From Cheiracanthium punctorium (Eukaryota; Arthropoda; Arachnida; Araneae; Cheiracanthiidae): a DNA stretch of 64,000 nucleotides. Below, in pieces: positions 55,577 through 64,000 of the stretch (the stretch's first letter is position 1; every line of letters begins with the position of its first letter). The notes under the pieces are model-generated. The model saw nothing but the letters and a program-made list of their open reading frames with translations, was not told where the DNA came from and ran no database searches. Made by a program: the position numbers and the translations under genes. The DNA lies in NCBI GenBank assembly GCA_038373885.1, contig JAWZYV010013175.1:1240001-1304000 (forward strand), read 5' to 3'.

Positions 55577-57564
55577 TCAAGAAACCTAAAACAAAAGGCT
55601 AAAACATCAATTAATTTAGTATATGATGAATAAGAATTAATTAAATTGTCGATAACATCATTTTTAAGACATGCAGCAAAACTAAATTTAGAGTTTTTCT
55701 TTTCTTTAAGAACATATTGAGAATTGTCCTTTAGCTTGGGTTGCTTTGGCCATTCAGCATCCTCTGAAGACAGCCATGATGGACCCTCCCACCATAAGAC
55801 ACGATCAGGAAGCTCTTTAGGAGACAGTCCTCTGGATGCAATATCCGCTGGGTTCTCCTTGGTTGGCACATAACGCCAGCTGTTCAATGGAACTGAGTCG
55901 AGAATTTCTGAGGTTCTATTTGCGATAAATGATTTCCACTGGCGAGGAGGAGAAGACAACCAAGACAGCACGACTTGTGAATCTGTCCAGGCATAAAACT
56001 GGATGTGATGGTCTTTCAAGGCACTGACCAAGGCAGAATACAGCCTAGCCAGTAAGAGAGCACCATTCAATTCTAATCTCGGAACGGATATTGACTTAAG
56101 AGGAGCAACTTTACTCTTAGCTGCTACCAGGGTAACTTTATTAGCACCATCACTATTGCGTTGCACTGCATACATCACACAAGCGTACGCAGCCTCCGAT
56201 GCATCGCAGAACCCATGAAGACTTATTTGCTCGTCAGTAGTAAAGATCCATCTTGAAATTGTAATATGATAAATTTGCTGAAATTCCCTTTGGAATTGAA
56301 ACCACTTACTAGCAAATTGCTCTGGTAGAGGGCTATCCCAGTCCAGCTTTAACAACCATAACTGTTGGTAGAAGATTTTTATCAAAATTGTGCAGGGTGA
56401 CAAGAACCCTAACGGATCAAAAAGTCTCGCTGATTGAGAAAGAAATGATCGCTTCGTTATTTGATTTTCAAATTTCAGATTAACGTTGAAGATGAAACTA
56501 TCAGTAGTAGAATCCCACATAAGACCAAGAGCCTTACTACAATTTTCCGGATGGATTTTTAAATTCGATCTGTTCTCTTCAGAACGTCCGGACACATCAC
56601 CTAATATTTCTGGACAGTTGGACCTCCATTTTCTAAGATGAAACCCCCTAGCCTCTAGCACTTCCGAAAGCTCCTTAATTTTGAAGACTGCTTCTCTATT
56701 AGACATAGCTCCTGCCATTAAATCGTCCATATAGAAAGAATCCTTAATGATATTAGCGATTTTTGGTTTTTCTTCATCCAAATCTAATGCTACTTGGTAC
56801 AAGCATCTGGTTGCCAAAAATGGGGCTGATGAGGTACCATAAGTGACCGTGCGGAGCTTATATTCACCAATTTGAGAATCTGCAGAATTTCTCCAAACAA
56901 TTTTTTGTAGATCTTGATCTTCTGGGTCAACTAAAATCTGACGATACATTTGCTGTATGTCGGCTGTAAATGCGATCTTATTTATTCGAAATCGAATAAG
57001 AATTGTAAATATATCTGGCTGCAAGATTTGGCCAACTCCTAAAATAGAGTTCAATGACTGAGAGTTAGGAGGCTTGCATGATCCATCAAATACTACTCGC
57101 AGTTTCGTAGAAATGCTGTCATTCCTTCTGACAGCATGGTGAGGCAGAAAATTAGCCACCTTTGAAGAATTCCTAGCCTTAATCGGTAACATGTGCTCTA
57201 ATTCTTCATATTCGAACATGAACTCCTTATAATCCTTTTCCAATTTAGTGTCGATCTTAAATCTGTTTTCCATCGCCAATAATCGCGAAACTGCTACCCC
57301 CTTAGTATCTCCTAACTGACTTATATCTCTATATACAGGTAATTTAACTACAAATCTGCCTTCCTTATTTACCTTATATGTAGATTTGAAATGATTCTCG
57401 CAAAACTCTTCTTCTGATAAAAAGAAATTTTTGATGGGCAACTCCTCAGTTTGCCAGAAATTTTGCAAAACAGTATCAATGTTGCTGTCATTTTCTATAC
57501 AAATGAAATGGGATTTAGTAACTATAGAGTTATTACAAGTATTTTGGATTTGACCAGCGATCAC
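55498..57564 (-). CDS. BEL reverse transcriptase and RNase H (688-codon frame)
   Basis: The longest intact frame of the element. RT runs from about residue 60 (ENHFKSTYKV, GRFVVKLP) with the first catalytic Asp in FTADI (199-203), the TYGTSSAPFLATR block (241-253) and the catalytic YMDD at 278-281. The Pao-type connection segment follows (SARLFDPLGFLSP near 378-390). RNase H begins near 450 with Asp454 in GFCDASEAAY, Glu498 in RLELNGALLLARL, and Asp528 in AWTDSQVVLSWL, then NPADIASRG. It copies element RNA into DNA and degrades the template. The frame ends in the duplicated block at 55498, and the protease lies upstream in another frame. All visible catalytic residues are intact, unlike its neighbours. 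Confidence 0.94.
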   Translation of the reverse strand: MIAGQIQNTCNNSIVTKSHFICIENDSNIDTVLQNFWQTEELPIKNFFLSEEEFCENHFKSTYKVNKEGRFVVKLPVYRDISQLGDTKGVAVSRLLAMENRFKIDTKLEKDYKEFMFEYEELEHMLPIKARNSSKVANFLPHHAVRRNDSISTKLRVVFDGSCKPPNSQSLNSILGVGQILQPDIFTILIRFRINKIAFTADIQQMYRQILVDPEDQDLQKIVWRNSADSQIGEYKLRTVTYGTSSAPFLATRCLYQVALDLDEEKPKIANIIKDSFYMDDLMAGAMSNREAVFKIKELSEVLEARGFHLRKWRSNCPEILGDVSGRSEENRSNLKIHPENCSKALGLMWDSTTDSFIFNVNLKFENQITKRSFLSQSARLFDPLGFLSPCTILIKIFYQQLWLLKLDWDSPLPEQFASKWFQFQREFQQIYHITISRWIFTTDEQISLHGFCDASEAAYACVMYAVQRNSDGANKVTLVAAKSKVAPLKSISVPRLELNGALLLARLYSALVSALKDHHIQFYAWTDSQVVLSWLSSPPRQWKSFIANRTSEILDSVPLNSWRYVPTKENPADIASRGLSPKELPDRVLWWEGPSWLSSEDAEWPKQPKLKDNSQYVLKEKKNSKFSFAACLKNDVIDNLINSYSSYTKLIDVLAFCFRFLDACKGKIVCPNASVKDKPAPLSALER

Positions 57565-58096
57565 CAGCCAAAAATGGTGCTTTGAGCAATTGGTTGTCCC
57601 TTTGAACAGACGATCTTCGCACCTCGAAGAATCGTAAAAAACAGTCAGAGCCTAAAATTAAATCACACTCTGATGGTTGTGAAAAGTCCTCATCTGCTAG
57701 AGGAATATTTTTCAAATAATCTAAATCCTTAACATTAACTTGTTCCAAGGAAATCTGGGAAGTTACTTTATTTAAAATATATGCATTTATTGTGATAAAT
57801 TCATCAGAGAATCTTGAACCAACTTTTAAATGGACAGAACCTCGTGTTGTCCCAGCTGATACTCCAGCAATACCGCTTAGACATAATCTATCATTTGTCC
57901 TGTTTAATCCTAAAATATTTATCACTTTTTCAGAAACAAATGAGCACTCTGAACCACTATCTAATAATGCTCTAAATGGAAACGCTTTTCCTTTATTATT
58001 ATAAACCATGACCTTTGCTGTAGGAAGGAATGATACATGTTTCGAATTACCAATAGACGTACTAGAATTAATTTGAGGTGTATGAGAAGTAACTTC
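57533..58096 (-). pseudogene. BEL aspartic protease region
   Basis: A retroviral-type aspartic protease with the active-site loop LLDSGSECSFV, then GIAGVSAGTTRG and a second conserved block CDLILGSD. It processes the polyprotein. The frame is continuous upstream to the TAG at 58097-58099 that separates it from gag. Downstream it changes frame relative to RT within 57533-57564; near 57560-57580 the usual FGW motif appears spread over two frames, so small deletions are likely. No ATG is needed if the parent used one gag-pol frame; the ATG at 58007-58009 is internal. Confidence 0.88.
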
Positions 58097-59356
58097 CTAA
58101 TGGAGCATTAGCTCACTCTGTGAGAGCTGGTTTTCCTCAAGATTTTTTTCTATATGCTTATTATCAGAACTAATCTTTGAAACAGATACATTATTACCTT
58201 TAATTTCTTCGTGCAACAAACAATTATGCTTTCCCTGGCATACAGCATATTTTAAGTAGCTATTATCGCAATCTCTGATTTTATGTGAATTCAAGCACAG
58301 GAAACATAAATTGTTACGTTTAACAAACAATTTTCTGGCATTTAAATCCATGCCCTTAAATTTATTACATTTAAATAATTTGTGTGATCCTGCACACCTT
58401 AAACAAACTTTATCACCCTTGTTAGCTGGAATGCTTTTACAAGCTACAAAATTTCCCTTCGTTTGGGATTTTACTTCTGAATCATTCATGAGCTCTAGGG
58501 ATGAACACCTAGTATTTAGGAATCCTAAAAATTCTTCCCAAGTAGGGAATTCAATTTCCGCAGACTTTACTGACCACAACCTTTTTGTTTCTGAATCTAG
58601 CTTTCGTAATACTAAGTGTATTAACCAAGGATCTCTGTTCATTGCTTCTTTCCTGAGAGACTTCAGACCTCGTAACACTTCATCACTAGTGTCCACTAAA
58701 CACCTTAAATTAGCTGTATTAGCTTGATAAATGCTTTTCTGATCCAAAAATGTATTAATTAAAGAATGCATAATTTGTTTTCGTTTATCATATCTCTCAT
58801 TTAATTTATCCCACGCTTCTTTATATGACTCATTTGATAGTGGAATGTGTTTTATTAACGAAGCGGGCTCATCAGAGAGCAAACCTTTCAAATACTGAAA
58901 TTTTTAGATCTCAGCTAAAGCAGATTGTTCATGGACAAGGGATGTAAATAAATCTTTGAAATTTATCCAGTCCTGGAAATTTCCAGAGAATACTGGGATA
59001 TTTAATTTTGGTAAGCGGAAATCCGTATTCACTTGTACCTTTTCTTCAACAATTACTGAATTTACCCTTTCTGTTGCATTAATATTAGGTACACTAAATG
59101 CATCAATTTTATTCTGATATTTTGCCTTTAGAGAAAAATACCTTTCTTCAAATTCCTGAATTTCTGAATCTTTTTCCTCTAGTTGAGCATCTAATTTATC
59201 GAATTCCTTAAATAATTCTTCCAATTTTTGCATTCTGAGCAAAATATCAGTTTTCAAATTTAAATCCTGAACACCATTTTCTAGCCTAGTTAAAGCTCTC
59301 TTCACACGGCCTCTAGCCGAAATAATCTGCGCAGTTAAGTCCTTATCACCCGGCAT
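58097..59356 (-). pseudogene. BEL gag, interrupted by one in-frame stop
   Basis: It starts at an ATG (MPGDKDLTAQIISARGRVKR) about 190 bases inside the 5' LTR. A long helical, Glu/Lys-rich segment (residues ~35-85, coiled-coil-like) precedes the capsid part with FSGNFQDWINFKDLF, a DUF1759-type motif. A TAA at 58904-58906 follows SALAEI, and the same frame continues at once (KFQYLKGLLSDEPASLI), so it is a single nonsense change. The C-terminal part has zinc-knuckle motifs CLRCAGSHKLFKC and CFLCLNSHKIRDC and a CQGKHNCLLH block. Gag packages the element RNA into particles. It ends at a TAG, 58097-58099. Confidence 0.9.
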
Positions 59357-59546
59357 TATGTCAACAGTAAGGAAACGAAACTACTTTCAGATTTAGAACC
59401 AACTTCAAGTACTACAGTTCTATCTAATCATTAAGTTGAAATAACTAAAATGTTCTTAATATTTAATAGTTCAATAATTTCTTTCCATAAAGCATGCTAA
59501 TAAAGGAGTTCAGAACTTATCTGTATCTCGCCGATGTGCCTCCACT

Positions 59547-59861
59547 TGTTCACGTAACAGGAACAATTCTTCCTTTGCTAAATAACTTTTATTTAATAAC
59601 AACAAAACAAAACATTTCTTGATTACTTAGTTGTACAGCGAACCCTTGCGCGTACAATGGATCACAAGATCCTCTAGATTACAATATATTTAAAATATAA
59701 AGGCAGCACTCTCTGCACACATAATTCAATTCTAACTCTGCAAGTAATAACACAACAAGAATAAAAAATAAAGTTCTACAAAAAAAAGGCGAGCGGTCAA
59801 GTATTGGCATCTAGGAGTAAAAAATAATAATATAATAAGATTAATAAGATAAGACCTAACA
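59547..59861 (-). repeat. 5' LTR of the BEL element
   Basis: 315 bp, carrying the element's promoter by analogy with the family. It matches the other LTR except for a missing 12-bp stretch and three substitutions. The right target copy CGTAT follows at 59862-59866. Confidence 0.92.
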
Positions 59862-59866
59862 CGTAT

Positions 59867-59943
59867 ATCGGATTTGTGTGCTTGGATCGAAATTCTCGTG
59901 CTTATAATGTGCTTATAAATCCTCCTCAGTAGGACAACACAGG
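59867..59943 (-). other. possible host coding sequence flanking the BEL insertion
   Basis: Read on the complement and continued across the empty BEL site into 53616-53450, this gives an uninterrupted frame of roughly 80 codons: VLLRRIYKHIISTRIS, then IQAHKSDIRIHNNN, then (beyond the element) SSRSHCCKFKKFRSKEELTF. Basic, TM-adjacent character recalls an intracellular loop of a membrane receptor, but no family is assigned. A truncated SINE B cuts its upstream end. See the finding on this site. Confidence 0.25.
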
Positions 59944-59945
59944 GG

Positions 59946-60058
59946 GGGGGTGCCCTCCGTGAGGGTCTTTCTAAGGGGTCCTAACCCGTATTTACGCTAA
60001 GTTTCGGAGACAACCACGGAAAACTCCGAACGGTTAGGTTGACGGACGCGTGATGGAA
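59946..60058 (-). mobile_element. SINE B fragment
   Basis: TCTTTCTAAGGGGTCCTAAC, CGTATTTACGCTAAGTTT and ACCACGGAAAACTCCGAA match 36916-37018 closely. The tRNA-like head is missing, so it is 5' truncated. The insertion abuts the flank of the BEL site. Confidence 0.75.
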
Positions 60059-60176
60059 CACAATGACTTCTTGAACTTACAACAATGAAATTCCATAACT
60101 AGACAGAGATTGTGCTGGCATCCCATTTGCAGGACATTTTCCTTATTTTAACTTTTTTTTCCAGTGATAATTTTTT

Positions 60177-60975
60177 ACACCTCAAGCACCAAATTTACAA
60201 ATATGTTAGCTTCGCAATAGTTGGAATTTCGGTTTATTATACAAGCAATACAATTTTTCTCACTTAAGGCACCAAATTTAAAAAGATGCGAGTTTCCTAA
60301 TAGTTGCGTGGGTGGTGGGAAGGAGAATTCAGTTTATTATACAAGCAATATAGTTTTTCAGACTTCAGGCACCAAATTTAAAAAGATGCTAGTTTCCTAA
60401 TAGTTGCGTGGGTGGTGGGAAGGAGAATTCAGTTTATTATACAAGCAATATAGTTTTTCAGACTTCAGGCACCAAATTTAAAAAGATGCTAGTTTCCTAA
60501 TAGTTGCGTGGGTGGTGGGAAGGAGAATTCAGTTTATTATACAAGCAATATAGTTTTTCAGACTTCAGGCACCAAATTTAAAAAGATGCTAGTTTCCTAA
60601 TAGTTGCGTGGGTGGTGGGAAGGAGAATTCAGTTTATTATACAAGCAATATAGTTTTTCAGACTTCAGGCACCAAATTTAAAAAGATGCTAGCTTCCTAA
60701 TAGTTGCGTGGGAATGAGAATTCAGTTTATTATACAAGCAATATAGTTTTTCAGACTTCAGGCACCAAATTTAGAAAGATGCTAGTTTCCTAATAGTTGG
60801 GGGGGGGGGGAGATTTCAGTTTATTTTACAAGTAATATAATTTTTTCACACTTCAAGCACCAAATTTACGAAGATGCTAACCCTCTAATAGTTGAAAATT
60901 TAGTTTTTATATAATCAATGTAATTCTTCACACCTGAAGCACTAAATTTTAAAAAATAATTGAAATTTCAGTTTG
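60177..60975 (+). repeat. minisatellite, nine units of ~80-100 bp
   Basis: CAGGCACCAAATTTAAAAAG-type units start near 60178, 60261, 60361, 60461, 60561, 60661, 60753, 60848 and 60931. The central units are exactly 100 bp apart and almost identical over 60361-60660, while the edge units are shorter and diverged, as expected from unequal exchange in the core. Each unit contains CCTAATAGTTG and TTTATTATACAAGCAATA. No spacer/repeat alternation as in CRISPR. Confidence 0.92.
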
Positions 60976-61125
60976 CAGTATGTATACATTTAAATATTAT
61001 CATAATTTTTCAACTTTTGCTAGCTATATCAGTCGTAAAATATTGTTCATATTTCTGTTCTATACAGAGTTGATTCTTGTACGGGCTTATAAAGATCGCT
61101 GTTTACTTTTCTTTTTCACTGAACA

Positions 61126-61156
<31 letters not shown>

Positions 61157-61157
61157 T
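60976..61157. other. spacer, no feature
   Basis: AT-rich. It ends in a long T tract (61130-61153), which is the A tail of the SINE that follows in reverse. Confidence 0.5.
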
Positions 61158-61365
61158 ATTGGGCGGGAACTTGCCGATACGGCATTGCCCCTTACAGCAG
61201 CCCGAAAGTGGGGCCATTTTATTATGGGGGCACCCAGTGGGCGACCACGTTACCCGCTATGAAGGGACGGACACAAGGGCAACCACGCCCAGTCAGGGAT
61301 CGAACCCCGGCCGCCCGAAGTTGAACCCGAAACCGGAGTACGGTACTTTACCCACCATACAACTC
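61158..61365 (-). mobile_element. SINE A, full-length copy
   Basis: On the complement the tRNA-like head is GTATGGTGGGTAAAGTACCG (A-box region) and GGGTTCAACTTCGGG (B box) near 61313-61360. The body has GTGTCCGTCCCTTCATAGCG and GGGTGCCCCCATAATAAAAT, and the tail is poly-A, seen as T at 61130-61153. It supplies the intact reference for the split copy at 36767. Open frames of up to 114 codons here are incidental. Confidence 0.8.
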
Positions 61366-62009
61366 ACACGGCTCACTGAACATAGTATTGCTTTGCATTT
61401 TTTGAAGCAAAGCCACTTTCAAGACCTACTTGTCATTCTAAGTCATTTTCTAAGCAAGTAAGAACAATTCATAAATACAAGTATAGAAAATTGTACGATT
61501 TTCTGTTCGACAAATTCAGCTATAACACTTCTTCACCAATATTGTTCTGGTTTTGAATTACATAAGATATCAATAACAGGAATTTTATGTTGTATTGTTT
61601 GTTTTCAGGCAAAGCCCACTAGGGCTGTCTGCCAAAGAGATTAGTGTTTTGGGCGGAAGACTTTTTAAGGAGAATCCCCTGTTACCTCATTACAAGCATG
61701 AACTAACTTGCCGACACTTAAGCTCTTGCATTACAAATTCGAAGAAAATTATACGAAATATTTCACATCAAAATTTGTATCTGTCGCCAACCAAACATAC
61801 ATTATAGATCTCTAATCTAAGTACTATACAGTAAGTGGCCAATTATTATGGAGAGTACTCATATTTTTAGATTTTCTTGTTTACGTTAGTTTTTTGAGTA
61901 AAATTTCGGATTTCAGATTTTTGGAAATATGCTTTTTATGACCCTTCTAATCATATCATAAATAAAAACATATTACGCAGATATATTTTTTTTGTGTGTA
62001 AAAGTAATA
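61366..62009. other. no supported gene
   Basis: A GC-moderate patch at 61600-61800 follows a TTTTCAG and has a 70-codon + frame (61595-61807), but there is no domain and no matching donor context. Not called. Confidence 0.45.
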
Positions 62010-62011
62010 TA

Positions 62012-63064
62012 CCGGGTGTTTCAAAATAGATTTTAAAGCGGTTATCTTTTTAACTCTAAGTGATAAAAACATGCTTTCAATTAGAAAATTTCGTCAGATG
62101 AAGAGTAGCTTCAAGAAATGGCAATATTTTTACGGGGAAACATACATATTTAAATACGAAATTTAATTTTTAAACTGTCCCTCCTTTCTTTTCCTTTATA
62201 TTTAGAATAATGTTGCCCTGTGTCTAAGAAGGTAATTTTTTTTTAAATCCCATGTCTGTGAGTGGAATAGTTTCCGAGGTATTGCAATTTGAAAATTTTG
62301 GCATTTTTCTCCGAGCATTAAAGGGATGTCTCAAAAGTGAGAAAAGTGTAGTTACTTTTCAAATGACGTTAATGTATAGTCACTCGATAGTCACAGTTGA
62401 CCCCTCAAATCCTAATTTAGCAAGAATTTTCCTATAACGCATGTTTAGCAGTTTCTAGTGAAAGTTGTCACACTACAGTAACCTATATTATTCTGTCATT
62501 CTCTTTTACACTTTAAAATCTCTCCTCTAGAAGCGTGACGTAATTAATAGATGACCTCCCTAAAAGACTAATTTTTCGCTAATTTCGTAAGCAGTTCTGA
62601 TTATTTTAGGTAAAACTGTACCTGCTAATTTCCCACATTTGTACGCTTTTAAATGCCTTTCCCAACAATGGGATTATTATTTAACTTTTATCTATTCATA
62701 GTTGGTCTCATAAAGTAAAGCTTTTTTTCGTCTGAAAACCGTCCCCAACACAGTAGTTAAAAAAGGTGCAAGTCATCAATTTTAACATTAATTTTCTCGC
62801 TAACTGTTCCACTTAGAGATATGGAATTTTTTTTTTATCAATTTTCTTAGACAACGAGCAACATTTTTCTAAATATAAGTGATAGGAAAGGAAGGACCGT
62901 ATAAAAATTAAATTTCGTATTTTAATATGTATACAGCCCCTAGTAAAAAACTTGCCATATCTGAAATCTACTCGTTATTTGACGAACTTTTCTAATTAAA
63001 AGAATGTTTATTACTTACGGTTTAAAAGATAATCGCTTTAACATCTATTTTGAAACACGCGGGA
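62012..63064. mobile_element. MITE with ~160-bp terminal inverted repeats
   Basis: Symmetrical around 62538. The left end CCGGGTGTTTCAAAATAGAT and the right-end complement CCCGCGTGTTTCAAAATAGA continue as inverted copies for about 160 bp (TTAGAAAATTTCGTCA against TTAGAAAAGTTCGTCA; AATACGAAATTTAATTTTTA in both). TA lies at both outer edges. The interior (62180-62890) is AT-rich and non-coding. Tc1/mariner-type by termini and TA. Confidence 0.75.
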
Positions 63065-63219
63065 TAGAGGAGAAGAGGGTATTATGGAATACCATTTATA
63101 TTTTTAACTATAACTTTACAGGTTTTTGAACAAAATCCCAAAATCATCATGAGTACATACTCTAACTAATTGTAAAGAAATTTTGCTTGTAAAGAAAAAC
63201 ACTATTATTTTGTTCTTAT

Positions 63220-63258
<39 letters not shown>

Positions 63259-64000
63259 ATAAAGTTACGAATGGAGGGTAATATGAAATAGTCTGGTAAT
63301 ATGGAGTAGGGGGTTCAAGCATTGAAAAATTAACTATACTTCATAAAACACAGTTACTTTTGACTATAAAACCATATTTTTAAGATTACGTTCAAGTCAT
63401 TCCTGCTTCGAGCTATTTATAAAGTCCCAAATAAAATCTTCTTTCTCTGCTCCAGCAAAGTCAAGGTTAGCCCACTAACAGTCAAGATTAGCCAACAGAG
63501 AAGAGCTGATGCATTGAACTCAAATTTATACTCGTTGATTCTCGGAGAATTTTCCGCTACGGAAGATACATTCAGCGTCTTTATTTTTCGGTTCTTTATT
63601 TGATGGCATAAAAACCATAACAATATTACCTAGTATTCCATAATACCCGACAAGCCACCAAGGAAACTGAACCATGACCGTTAATAGGAGTAGTTCAATG
63701 TTTCACCATACAATGGAGCTAAATTAGCTGCAATGGAGGAACATAGAACCACGATTTGGTTCCATTGATCAGTTTAAGCACAAAATCATGGTTCAACGTT
63801 TCGCCATAAAAAGGTTGCAGCTAATTCGAATTTTATGGTGAAATGTTAACCACTTTTATGAGCAGCGTTTAAACTGATGAGCAAAATGCTTTCAGATAAA
63901 AAGCAATCACAGTACAACAAACTACAATTCTTTTAGTGTATACATTATGTGCAATATCAATTTTCAAGTCACATGTATACTAGTAGGTTAAAATGTTTGA
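63065..64000. other. AT-rich sequence, no gene recognised
   Basis: It contains a (TA)n tract at about 63226-63254. A 68-codon minus-strand frame at 63417-63623 has no domain. Diverged inverted text recurs around 63680-63850 (GGTTCCATTGATCAGTTTAA; CATGGTTCAACGTTTCGCC), probably repeat-derived. Confidence 0.45.

Larger units (their letters stand above)
53622..59861 (-). mobile_element. full-length BEL/Pao LTR retrotransposon, coding capacity broken
   Basis: 6,240 bp on the minus strand with two LTRs, a CGTAT duplication at both sides and the BEL/Pao gene order gag, protease, RT, RNase H, integrase in one direction. On the element strand the LTRs start TGTTAGG and end GTGAACA. A primer-binding-site candidate (TGGAGGCACATCGGCGAG) begins two bases inside the 5' LTR; I do not assign the tRNA. 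Breaks: TAA at 58904-58906 in gag, TAG at 58097-58099 between gag and protease, a frame change near 57540-57580, a 142-bp-offset duplication at 55361-55576, and TAA at 54537-54539 in integrase. The LTRs differ by only three substitutions and one 12-bp indel by eye, so insertion is fairly recent. Confidence 0.93.

Noticed and set aside
60177..60975. Regular ~100-bp repeats considered as a CRISPR array
   Set aside because: There are no short repeats with unique spacers; the whole unit repeats, and the context is a eukaryotic genome.
61595..61807. 70-codon + frame after a TTTTCAG, considered as an exon
   Set aside because: No domain, no convincing donor, and no neighbouring exon of matching phase.

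Overview
The window reads as a piece of an animal nuclear genome, most likely an arthropod and plausibly a spider or other chelicerate. The signs are strong AT richness, multi-kilobase introns with GT-AG junctions, a three-Ig-domain neural cell-surface gene of the DIP/lachesin type, a BEL/Pao LTR retrotransposon, and many tRNA-derived SINEs and DNA-transposon MITEs. The taxon is inference; nothing here is species-diagnostic. No bacterial genes, rRNA or functional tRNA genes were seen.

Layout. 1-5.6 kb is repeats nested in repeats: three tandem units carrying a tRNA-like pol III promoter, then an hAT-type element (8-bp target duplication) that holds a SINE, two small MITEs and half of a palindromic element. 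6.7-7.9 kb is a dead non-LTR retrotransposon tail (RNase H). 10.9-13.3 kb holds pogo/Tigger-like sequence and a decayed Tc1-like transposon. 17.46-44.1 kb is the one well-supported host gene, on the + strand: eight 3' exons of a DIP/lachesin-like immunoglobulin-superfamily protein (372 visible residues). The signal-peptide exon is not found and probably lies to the left. Its introns hold tandem repeats, MITEs, a putative 3.6-kb Helitron carrying seven CTCF-like motifs, nested SINEs, a deletion-derivative mariner and a 132-bp palindrome.

44-53.6 kb is mostly AT-rich and empty, with weak evidence for exons of an unidentified minus-strand gene at 47.3 and 50.7 kb. 53.62-59.86 kb is a complete BEL/Pao element on the minus strand, with both LTRs and a perfect 5-bp target duplication, but with stops, a frame break and an internal duplication in its genes. 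It sits inside a stretch that reads open across the empty site, so it may have broken a host exon. 60.2-61 kb is a nine-unit minisatellite. 61-64 kb holds a SINE and a MITE with long terminal inverted repeats.

The only genes that work together are the exons of the Ig gene, whose product should sit on the outer face of the neuronal membrane through a C-terminal anchor and bind partner Ig proteins, and the gag-protease-RT-RNase H-integrase series of the BEL element, which is now defective.
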